Shown here: in pieces, positions 44,221 through 51,990 of the stretch
Position numbering within the stretch: the stretch's first letter is position 1
Layout: the number at the start of each line of letters is the position of its first letter
Translations under genes and position numbers: made by a program
The notes under the pieces: model-generated
The model's input: the letters and a program-made list of their open reading frames with translations, nothing else
What the model was told of the DNA's origin: nothing
The model's database searches: none
NCBI GenBank assembly: GCA_003599575.1
Contig: QZKV01000011.1
Span: 1-64,000, forward strand
DNA from: Desulfobacteraceae bacterium
Lineage (GTDB): Bacteria; Desulfobacterota; Desulfobacteria; Desulfobacterales; Desulfosarcinaceae
DNA: 64,000 nt
Direction of reading: 5' to 3'

Positions 44221-45687
44221 CTAGGGCGTGTAGTTGGCTACGTAGAAGTCATCGATGACGCCTTGGCTCTTCAACTTCTCGCCGTATGTTCGGGCTGCGT
44301 CTCGGGTGGCAAAATGGGAGACTTTCACCTGGTACCAGGTCCGGTTGGCGCCGGTTGCCTTGGTCCAAAATGCTTCCACATTTTTTTGTTTCAGGCGATC
44401 CACATACAATTGGGCATCTTCAGGCTTCAGGTAGGCGGCCACTTGAATCGTGAATGGATCACGCGCCAGTGCCCGGGGGGCTTCCGCCGGTGGCTCGGAT
44501 GCCGGAGCCGGTTCCGGCCGGCGGCCGACCGACTGCCAACCGAGTGTGGACAAGATCCCGAGTGCGCCTATAATGGCGATTCCCGCGGCAATGCGCCGCA
44601 AGCGACCCGATGCCCACCAAAGTCGCATTCGATTCGCCCGGAATTGCGGCTTTAACGCGCGGATTTGCTGATAGAACGCAATTGAGATCCGGCGCAGGCC
44701 GATTCGCATAAGGCCCAATCGCTCTTGGCGACCCGGTTCGTTCATCCGGAGGTCTGCGCTTTTTTCGCCGGCTGCACCGGCGGGCATGGGCATGCGTGGC
44801 TCGCTCGGCCGGATCAATTTCCGGCGTTGCGCCTCATCCAGCCCGGCGATGGTGCGTTCGGCCTCGGCCAGATCATGGCGGTTTTCGGCATTGGGCCGCA
44901 ACCATTGGATGCTCGCCGCAAGTCCTTCCAGGCAATCGGCATCTCCCGAGTCATACCCCTTCAAGTAGACTTGCAGGGCCCAATCATTGAGACAAGTTTC
45001 GTTCAGCAGCAGGCGTGCGATTTTGCGGGTTAATGTCCGGGGCAGATCGTTGCCCCATTGCCACACCCGCCGGTAGGTCTGCATGGCCTCAAAATCCGAA
45101 CGTTCATCGCTCAGATAAAACTGCATCAGCAGGCGTTGAATCTTTTCATGGTCATGCCAGGCTTCATTGATGCGGTCCGCCGCCTCATGGTCATCATGAG
45201 AGCGGGTTTCACCCTGCAATGCCGTTTCGAGCCACCCGAGCGCCACCGCCTCATCTTCGGGATGAATTTGCAGATAGGACAACACGATGGCGCGACCGGC
45301 ATTTCCCAAGGCACTCTGGGCCAGACAAAAACGCGCCAGCCGCTGGAGGATCCAGTCCGCGCTGCGCCGTCTCTGCAACGGCGAGAGCCAAAAACCATCA
45401 TATGCCGCTTTGGCCTTCTCGAAAGCGTTTTCAGCCTCAGCGCTCATGCCTGCCCGCTCCCAAACCGTGGCTTCCGTGATCTGACGCCGTATGGATGATA
45501 AACCGAACCGGTTCATCACAAACCCGCAGAGAACAAAGCAGCCGGTCATGACCGCCAGCACCGGCAGCCACAATCCATCCAGCCCCATCATGCGATGCCA
45601 CAAAGGCAGCAGCACCGTACACATCAATCCGCCGGCAAGGGCGGTGATCCATAATCGGATGGTGATGTGGCGGAAAACGGCGCTCAT
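44221..45687 (-). CDS. Membrane protein with C-terminal SPOR domain
   Basis: A 488-residue protein; the ATG at 45687 follows GGAG. Two N-terminal membrane helices (about 10-30 and 38-58) precede a helical region that looks TPR-like (65-270). A third membrane helix lies near 370-390, then a Pro/Ala-rich linker and a SPOR domain (about 415-488: FTIQVAAYLKPEDAQLYVDRL, WYQVKVSHFATRDAARTYGEKL). SPOR domains bind denuded glycan strands of septal peptidoglycan. It lies 42 bp after the PBP1A stop, so a cell-wall or division role is likely. Confidence 0.85.
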   Translation of the reverse strand: MSAVFRHITIRLWITALAGGLMCTVLLPLWHRMMGLDGLWLPVLAVMTGCFVLCGFVMNRFGLSSIRRQITEATVWERAGMSAEAENAFEKAKAAYDGFWLSPLQRRRSADWILQRLARFCLAQSALGNAGRAIVLSYLQIHPEDEAVALGWLETALQGETRSHDDHEAADRINEAWHDHEKIQRLLMQFYLSDERSDFEAMQTYRRVWQWGNDLPRTLTRKIARLLLNETCLNDWALQVYLKGYDSGDADCLEGLAASIQWLRPNAENRHDLAEAERTIAGLDEAQRRKLIRPSEPRMPMPAGAAGEKSADLRMNEPGRQERLGLMRIGLRRISIAFYQQIRALKPQFRANRMRLWWASGRLRRIAAGIAIIGALGILSTLGWQSVGRRPEPAPASEPPAEAPRALARDPFTIQVAAYLKPEDAQLYVDRLKQKNVEAFWTKATGANRTWYQVKVSHFATRDAARTYGEKLKSQGVIDDFYVANYTP

Positions 45688-45729
45688 AAAAGTTGACTCC
45701 ACGTTTTGCCGGGAAGTACGGATTCTTCG

Positions 45730-47727
45730 TCAATCCGTCTCGATTTTTTCTTCCAAAGCCAGCGCTACCCGAACCGCCGATGGGGTGTTGAAGTAGACCG
45801 GCCGTCCGGTGGCCGGATCAACCGACTGCATGCGAATGCCCGCCGGCTGTAAAAAAGGTTTTGGCGGTTCGCCTTCGGTGGCTTTGGTCATGAAGGCGGT
45901 CCAGATCGGTGCCGCAGCGCGACCGCCGGTAACCCCGCCGCCTTTGGCGTCTTTGAGGCCTGCCTGGCGGTCGTAGCCCACCCACACCGATGTGCACAGG
46001 GAGGGTGTAAACCCGGTAAACCAGGCATCCTTGTATCCATTGGTAGTGCCGGTCTTGCCTGCAGCCGGTTTGTCGAAGCCCAAGCGGCGGATGATTTCTC
46101 CGGTGCCCTCATCCACAACGGCTTTCATCATATCCACAACCTGGTATACCAGCCGTTGCTCCAAAGCCTGGCTGCCGCTGACGATATGTTCCTCCAGCAC
46201 CTGCCCATATGCATCTTCCACCCGCCAGATGCCGAATGGCGCATAGCGGACGCCGCCGCTGGCGAAAGTGCTGAATGAGGAAGCCATCTCCAGAGGGCTG
46301 ACGCCGGAGGTTCCCAGCGCCACCGAAAAGACCGGCGCAAGGGGGCTTGTAATGCCGCACCGGCGTGCTGTTTCGATCACCGCTGCGGGACCGGTTTGAA
46401 TGACCAATTGGGCGGCGACACTGTTGATGGACTCGCTGAAAGCCTTTTTCAGAATAACCGGGCCGCGATGCTCCCTTCTGAAATTCAGCGGGCGCCAGTC
46501 CGCCGCACCTGCCACCGGCACTGTCACCGGTTGATCAATCACCACCGAAGCAGGCGTCAGTCCCGCCTGTTTAAAGGCGGTATAGTAGAGAAAGGGTTTA
46601 AAGCCCGAACCGGGCAGTCGGTTGTTTTCCACGGCGCGGTTGAATTCGCTTTGGGCATAGTTGCGACCGCCCACCATGGCCTTCACGGCACCTGAATTGA
46701 CTTGCACCGAGACCAAGGCGGCCTGCGGTCCCTCGTATTTACCCTCAACATTTTGAACAGGCCCGTTTTGCAGGACCTTTTCGAGATCCGCCAAGCCGAA
46801 TTCGACCGATTCCTGGGCGATCTGCTGCAAATGCAGATCCATGGTGGTCGTAATCTTCAGGCCGCCGTGATACACGACTTGCGCGCCGTAGCGCTCCTCC
46901 AATTGCTTCAGTACCCAATCCACAAAATAGTCCCCTAACGGTCCCCCGGCGCCCTGCCTGCGGAAGGTCAAAGGCTCTGATGCCACTGCGGCGGCATGTT
47001 CGGCCGAAACGAAGCCGGCGGACACCATTCGTGCGAGAACGATCTTCTGGCGGAATTTGGCCCGCTCGAAATAGCGCAGGGGATTGTAGCGAACCGGCGA
47101 TTTGGGCAAGCCGGCCAACATGCTGGCCTCGGCCAAATTGAGCTGGGCGGCGGATTTGCCGAAAAAGAGACGGGCCGCCGCGGACACGCCCTGGGCGCGC
47201 GGTCCGAAATAGATCTGATTGACATAGGCTTCCAGGATCTCTTGTTTGGTGAATTGGGACTCAATCTGTAAGGAGACAAGCAACTCCTTGAATTTGCGGT
47301 CATACGTCTGTTCAAAGCTGAAAAACAGATTTTTGGCGAGCTGCTGGGTGATGGTGGAAGCCCCCTGAACCCGTCCCTCGAACAAAGTGATCCAGAGCGC
47401 CTGCAATGTCCTCAATTTGTCGATGCCGTGATGCTCCCAAAAGCGATGATCCTCGGTGGCCAAGATGGCCTGGGTGAAGTGGTTCGAAACCTGATCCAAG
47501 GGCACGTAGTCGTGGCCGCCAATCTGCAGGATCCGCTCCCCGTTGGACGCATATAGTTCCGTGGGCGGTGTTTCGATAATGCGTTGCAGCGGTTCGGGCA
47601 CGCTGGGCAGATCGTCGAGGCTTCCAAAAACAAGCAAGGCCGTCCCCACGGCCGCAATCCCGGTCAGGACGAGAAACGCGGCCAGCCCCGTGGCCAGCCA
47701 ACGCAGCATGCGCGCGGTCAACGTCAT
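45730..47727 (-). CDS. Class A penicillin-binding protein (PBP1A-like)
   Basis: A 665-residue bifunctional peptidoglycan synthase. An N-terminal anchor helix (about 12-35) is followed by a GT51 glycosyltransferase domain with ATEDHRFWEHHGID and GASTITQQLAKNLFF (catalytic Glu in the first), and a transpeptidase domain with SxxK as GSGFKPF, SxN as SINS and KTG as AGKTGTTNGYKDAWF. It polymerises and cross-links peptidoglycan in the periplasm. It overlaps the upstream membrane-protein gene by 4 bp, and a SPOR-domain gene follows: a three-gene cell-wall operon. Confidence 0.95.
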   Translation of the reverse strand: MTLTARMLRWLATGLAAFLVLTGIAAVGTALLVFGSLDDLPSVPEPLQRIIETPPTELYASNGERILQIGGHDYVPLDQVSNHFTQAILATEDHRFWEHHGIDKLRTLQALWITLFEGRVQGASTITQQLAKNLFFSFEQTYDRKFKELLVSLQIESQFTKQEILEAYVNQIYFGPRAQGVSAAARLFFGKSAAQLNLAEASMLAGLPKSPVRYNPLRYFERAKFRQKIVLARMVSAGFVSAEHAAAVASEPLTFRRQGAGGPLGDYFVDWVLKQLEERYGAQVVYHGGLKITTTMDLHLQQIAQESVEFGLADLEKVLQNGPVQNVEGKYEGPQAALVSVQVNSGAVKAMVGGRNYAQSEFNRAVENNRLPGSGFKPFLYYTAFKQAGLTPASVVIDQPVTVPVAGAADWRPLNFRREHRGPVILKKAFSESINSVAAQLVIQTGPAAVIETARRCGITSPLAPVFSVALGTSGVSPLEMASSFSTFASGGVRYAPFGIWRVEDAYGQVLEEHIVSGSQALEQRLVYQVVDMMKAVVDEGTGEIIRRLGFDKPAAGKTGTTNGYKDAWFTGFTPSLCTSVWVGYDRQAGLKDAKGGGVTGGRAAAPIWTAFMTKATEGEPPKPFLQPAGIRMQSVDPATGRPVYFNTPSAVRVALALEEKIETD

Positions 47728-48629
47728 CGGTCACCCTCCCCTGACCAGGGCCAGCGCGAAGACGAACCTGTTTCCAACGTGCGCCGGAGGCGTAGCACAT
47801 CATCCCGAACCCCCTGCATGAGGATCACTTTGGGTCCATCCGGGCCATCGACCTCAAAGCCCAAATCCACGGCGTCTCCAAGATCGCCGTCCGATATGCC
47901 GACGCGCCCGATGCGGCCGGTAACGCGCAACAGATCCTCCGGGTGGGCCACGATTCTCTTGCGAACCTCCGCGGGAAGAGTGCTGAGCGCTCTGAAAAAG
48001 CGTTCCGCCGGATAGATGTAAGCGGCAAAATCGGATAACTGGTCCAGACTTGACCTGACGGCGACTTCTCCGCGCTCAATATGCCCGATGAGATCCGGCC
48101 CCATGCTCAAGCGATGAACAACCTGATTTTGGGTGTCCAGCAGATAAATCAGCAGATGGTTGTCCTGCTTTTCTATAAAAGTGCGCTGCCATGTTCCGGT
48201 ATTGCTGAAATTCAACAACTCGTAGGGGGACATGATCTCGCTGGAAAGCACCGGCGGCAGCTTTAGATAGAGCGCAAGGAAATGCTCGGCTGAAATCATG
48301 GCGCCCTTTTCTTGGGAAATGGTGGCAATCACCTGGCTCAATGAGCCTGCCTGGCGTGCTTCGCGCTGAACATTTTGCTGTTGAATGGCGTACTCGGCCA
48401 ATGTTTGCCGTGCCGAATGGGCTTTTTGGCCTTGCTCCCAGATGGCTCCGGACTGTGGACGAAATGGATTGGTGGTGACAAGGTACGTTCCCAGCGCTTT
48501 TTCCGCCCAATCGAATCGCAATTCGGTTGACGCCAGCGCCGCCAGGGCCAAGGCAAGCACGACCGCCCGCGGGGACAACAATCGCCGACGCCAAGCGCTA
48601 AAATTGGTGGGAGCGTACCAGGGGGTCAT
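47724..48629 (-). CDS. Unknown single-pass membrane protein upstream of PBP1A
   Basis: A 301-residue protein. One N-terminal membrane helix (about 20-40; RRRLLSPRAVVLALALAALAST) leads to a periplasmic part with helical and mixed segments (SSEIMSPYELLNFSNTGTWQRTFI, RFFRALSTLPAEVRKRIVAHP). No family is recognised. Its stop overlaps the PBP1A start by 4 bp (ATGA), which argues for coupled expression and perhaps a complex with the synthase, as for lipoprotein activators of class A PBPs. Here that is inference. A good promoter lies 46 bp upstream. Confidence 0.75.
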   Translation of the reverse strand: MTPWYAPTNFSAWRRRLLSPRAVVLALALAALASTELRFDWAEKALGTYLVTTNPFRPQSGAIWEQGQKAHSARQTLAEYAIQQQNVQREARQAGSLSQVIATISQEKGAMISAEHFLALYLKLPPVLSSEIMSPYELLNFSNTGTWQRTFIEKQDNHLLIYLLDTQNQVVHRLSMGPDLIGHIERGEVAVRSSLDQLSDFAAYIYPAERFFRALSTLPAEVRKRIVAHPEDLLRVTGRIGRVGISDGDLGDAVDLGFEVDGPDGPKVILMQGVRDDVLRLRRTLETGSSSRWPWSGEGDR

Positions 48630-48674
48630 CGTTGGTGATCCGGCAGCCTTTCAAATTCAAAATTAATCACGTTA

Positions 48675-48703
48675 GCTATAATCCAAAAAGCCTGCAAGGT
48701 CAA
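48675..48703 (-). promoter_or_regulatory. Likely sigma-70 promoter of the PBP1A operon
   Basis: On the minus strand TTGACC and TATAGC are 17 bp apart, giving a start about 38 nt before the first gene at 48629. Confidence 0.6.
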
Positions 48704-48905
48704 AACAGCAATTCAAGGAGGCCATATTTCAGTGCCCGGCAAGGGGTCCTGTGTGGGAGGATTTTCTAGGCTGGCGTTCAGCTAAGGTCCGATCCGATGG
48801 CCGCGGCGGGTCGCGTCGCTGATCGGTGGAGGGTCGATTCGTTTATTTTGGATGGGTTGGTTCGGCTGGAGGCCTGCTGGACGATCGAGGATTCACCTGA
48901 GCACC

Positions 48906-50507
48906 TCATTTGGCATTCATCGCGGCCTCTTCCCCGATCAACGCCTGAGCCAGCTCACCGGATCGATGCATCGCACGGAACACATCGATGACTTGCGGAT
49001 CAAACTGCGTACCGGCCCCGGCGAACATGATTTCAAGGATCCTGTTTTCGGGCATACGGTTGCGGTACGCGCGATTTGAGGCCAGGGCGTCATAAACGTC
49101 GGCCACGCTTAGAATTCGAGCCAGCAGGGGAATTTTTTGACCGGCGATCCTGTCCGGGTATCCCGTTCCGTCAAAGCGCTCATGATGGGAGCGCACGATC
49201 TGCTTTTCGCGCGTCCAGAGCCCGAGGTGCCCCATGATTTCGTAGCCGATCACCGGATGCTGCTGAATGATAAGATATTCTTGCGGGTCCAGCCGCCCGG
49301 GCTTGAGCAGGATGTCGTCGCGAATGCCGATCTTGCCGATATCGTGCAGCAAACCGCTCACATTCAAAATTTCCTGTTCTTCCACGGTGCAGCCGATGGT
49401 TTTGGCCAGGCTCACGGCCAGCAGGGTGACGCGGCTGGAGTGCTGTTTGGTATATGGATCGCGGGCCTCTATGGCTTTGACAAAGGCGTACAGGGTGGAC
49501 AAAAGATTGTTGTAAATGTTCTCGTACAAAGCCAGGTTTTCGATCCCGGCCGATGCCTTTTTGTTCATAAAATCAAGATAATACAAATCTTTTTCATTGA
49601 AGCGGCGGTTGCCCCGGCAGATGCTTGCCATCAGAACGCCCAGGATCTTGGCCCGTATTTTCAACGGAACCAGCATGAAGGATAGAAACTGATCGGGCAA
49701 ACGCTGACAACCTCCGTTGTTCGAAGCGATGATCAGGGGTTGTTCGTCCTGGATCACTTCCATGATCAGATCATGAATTTTGTCGCCCCCGCAAAAAATC
49801 GAGGCGCTTCCGCTGCCGCGATCCATCCCCTCCGAGGGTTCGGCGGCTTCCTTTTGCATCCATTGCGCTCCGGCGCGCGCGATCGGCAGGGGGTTCTGGG
49901 AAGCTTCGTTGATCAGGTAAAAGCAGGCCGCATCTGCATTGACGATATCCACGGTCATTTCCACCAACTGCTTGAACACATCGGTGCTTTCATGCAACGC
50001 GGCGAAGTCGCTTAAAATCCGGTTAAGGATGTTCAGGTCTTCGATCTTGGTGAGCAATTCCGCGTTGAGTTTTTCGAGTTTGGCTTTGCCCTCCAGCTCT
50101 TTGCTCAATATCACGTTTTTAATGAACAAGCGGCGCTCGCGCAGCACGCGCTGAACGCACAACTCCATTTGGTGCAGGTTGACCGGTTTGACCAGGAAGT
50201 CGACCACCCCGTTCTTCAGGGTCTGAATGGTGTTGTCCAGCGAGGGGTACCCGGTCATGACGATAACCGGAATGGTGTTGTCGTGGCCCCGGATATATTC
50301 GGCCAGCTCCAAGCCGTCCATCTCAGGCATGTTGATATCGGTGAAACAGCAATCTACATGCCGGTGGCCCAACAACTCGACTGCTTCGCGTCCATTGTTG
50401 GCGGTCAGGACATTATATCCACGGGAAGTGAAATAGGTATCGGCGATATCGAGAATGCTCTTTTCGTCATCCACAAACAGAATGGTTTCTTTTTCGGGAG
50501 CATCCAT
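48906..50507 (-). CDS. Response regulator REC-GAF-HD-GYP, cyclic di-GMP phosphodiesterase
   Basis: A 533-residue protein; the ATG at 50507 has AGGA upstream and the long open extension beyond it is rejected. Residues 1-125 are a receiver (VDDE, Asp57 in CFTDINMPEMDG, Lys in LVKPVN). A coiled coil (130-165) and a GAF domain (about 170-320) follow, then HD-GYP (about 325-515) with HSSRVT, LLHDIGKIGI and SHHERFDGTGYP. All metal and GYP residues are present, so it should hydrolyse c-di-GMP when phosphorylated. No kinase gene is adjacent. A cobalamin-riboswitch-like sequence lies on the opposite strand just upstream. Confidence 0.95.
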   Translation of the reverse strand: MDAPEKETILFVDDEKSILDIADTYFTSRGYNVLTANNGREAVELLGHRHVDCCFTDINMPEMDGLELAEYIRGHDNTIPVIVMTGYPSLDNTIQTLKNGVVDFLVKPVNLHQMELCVQRVLRERRLFIKNVILSKELEGKAKLEKLNAELLTKIEDLNILNRILSDFAALHESTDVFKQLVEMTVDIVNADAACFYLINEASQNPLPIARAGAQWMQKEAAEPSEGMDRGSGSASIFCGGDKIHDLIMEVIQDEQPLIIASNNGGCQRLPDQFLSFMLVPLKIRAKILGVLMASICRGNRRFNEKDLYYLDFMNKKASAGIENLALYENIYNNLLSTLYAFVKAIEARDPYTKQHSSRVTLLAVSLAKTIGCTVEEQEILNVSGLLHDIGKIGIRDDILLKPGRLDPQEYLIIQQHPVIGYEIMGHLGLWTREKQIVRSHHERFDGTGYPDRIAGQKIPLLARILSVADVYDALASNRAYRNRMPENRILEIMFAGAGTQFDPQVIDVFRAMHRSGELAQALIGEEAAMNAK

Positions 50508-50653
50508 TCGCAATCCTAATGAGTGTGAATTTACCTGTCGCGCTAGCACAGTTGCGTCGTTCCGGTGCAATGCCGGTTTTCTTAAATGCACAGCTGCCCC
50601 GCAACACTTTAATGTATCGGCAGGGTTCAAAAAGAACTTAAACCCTGATCGCC

Positions 50654-51535
50654 TCATTGTGTCCCGGCCGGCAAAGCGCGACCGAAATACCGGTTCAGCC
50701 GCCGACTCCAAACCGCCACTTTGGCGGCATCGATGCCGGTATCGATGCCAAGGCCGTGAATGAGCCGGACGGTGGATTCGGTGGCAATATTGCCGCTCGC
50801 ACCGGCAAGGAAAGGACATCCGCCCAGACCACCCAAGGCGGTATCGAAATGGATGATGCCCATTTGAAGTGCCGCCCGGACATTGAGCGCTCCAAAACCG
50901 CGGGTGTCGTGCAGGTGCAATCCAACCGGCACTGTTCCGGCCTGGGGTATCACCGCCGCGAGCACATCGGTTAACGTCTGCGGCGTGGCCATGCCGGCCG
51001 TATCGGCCAGCACCAGCAGATCAATTCCTTGATCCACCAAAAACCGGGTCATTCGCACAACCTGCTCGACACCGACATCCAAGGGGTCGGTGTAACCGAA
51101 AGCACACTGGATGCTGGCCCTCAGACGGCGCTTGGCGCGGGCGGCCAGTGTTACCATGGCGCCGGCTTCCTGTATGGCCTCGGGCAACGAAAGACCCGCG
51201 TTGCGGCGGCCGTGCGCATCACTGGCCGACAGGGAGACTTCAATCCAGGCAATGGAGGTGCGGCAGGCCCGCTCCACGCCTTTTAGATTCAGGGTCAAGG
51301 CACTGTAATGAACATGCTCCCGGACCGGCAACAGTTCCGCCAGCGCATCGGTATCGGCCATCTGGGGGATTTTCCGCGGATGCACAAAGGCCCCCACCTG
51401 AATCGACGAAACGCCGGCCTCGACCAGCCCGCCGATCAGATCCACTTTGATCCTGGTGGGCAGCACGCGCTTTTCCATTTGCAGCCCATCGCGCGGGCCG
51501 ACTTCCGTGATTTGGATACGTTGCGGCACGTTCAT
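50654..51535 (-). CDS. mvaB: Hydroxymethylglutaryl-CoA lyase-like protein
   Basis: A 293-residue TIM-barrel protein of the HMGL-like family; the ATG at 51535 has GGACGGAG upstream. It starts RIQITEVGPRDGLQ, the substrate/metal region, and has SASDAH, the metal pair HLHD, and GGLGGCPFLAGASGN with the essential cysteine. HMG-CoA lyase splits HMG-CoA to acetoacetate and acetyl-CoA in leucine catabolism. No leucine-degradation genes are next to it, so a related aldol-type lyase cannot be excluded. The order of motifs and the length fit true HMG-CoA lyase. Confidence 0.87.
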   Translation of the reverse strand: MNVPQRIQITEVGPRDGLQMEKRVLPTRIKVDLIGGLVEAGVSSIQVGAFVHPRKIPQMADTDALAELLPVREHVHYSALTLNLKGVERACRTSIAWIEVSLSASDAHGRRNAGLSLPEAIQEAGAMVTLAARAKRRLRASIQCAFGYTDPLDVGVEQVVRMTRFLVDQGIDLLVLADTAGMATPQTLTDVLAAVIPQAGTVPVGLHLHDTRGFGALNVRAALQMGIIHFDTALGGLGGCPFLAGASGNIATESTVRLIHGLGIDTGIDAAKVAVWSRRLNRYFGRALPAGTQ

Positions 51536-51913
51536 GCGCTCCGTCCTTTCGCATCGTCCAGCCAAGCAGATTAAAAAGCATTGTCATTTCAGTTCACTAT
51601 AACCAAGGTGCCGCTTTGGCAAGTCTTTTGCCCGTTTGGCGCCGCGCGCAAAGCCGGCCGATCTCCTGCCCGCAGTTCCCGGTGAGGAGACGCAGGCAGC
51701 AACATTGTCCGGCCAACCCTTGCGAAACCGCCATCCCGGAGCCGGATGCCCGTTCTGCCGATCTATAAAAGAGGGTTGTTCGGGATTCGGAACCGCCTTG
51801 TTCGCCAAACAGAACACCCCTTGTCCGGCCATCGGTCCGCGCAAGTTGTCTCCAGGAATCCAAGCCATTGGATAAACCTCGAAATCGATTCAGCGCCAAT
51901 GCGCTGAGCATTC

Positions 51914-51929
51914 TGGCACGGCGCTTGCT
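51914..51929 (+). promoter_or_regulatory. Perfect-consensus sigma-54 promoter
   Basis: TGGCAC-GGCGC-TTGCT matches the sigma-54 (RpoN) consensus TGGCAC-N5-TTGCW exactly, with the GG/GC dinucleotides in correct spacing. Transcription would start near 51940, about 50 nt before the lipoprotein gene at 51991, which has its own AAGGAGG. It needs an NtrC-type activator; one is encoded at 56683-58104. The rest of the gap 51536-51990 has no clear gene. Confidence 0.85.
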
Positions 51930-51990
51930 AAATAGCCTGCGACGCGGACATAGGGGCACTTTCTCAATCCATTCTCAAGGAGGTCGATGT

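Noticed and set aside
51584-51868. Minus-strand open frame of 94 codons upstream of mvaB
   Set aside because: No ribosome site or known family; it ends near the mvaB promoter. A GCAGGAGATCGGCC in the same stretch recalls a B12 box, but no other riboswitch part is present.
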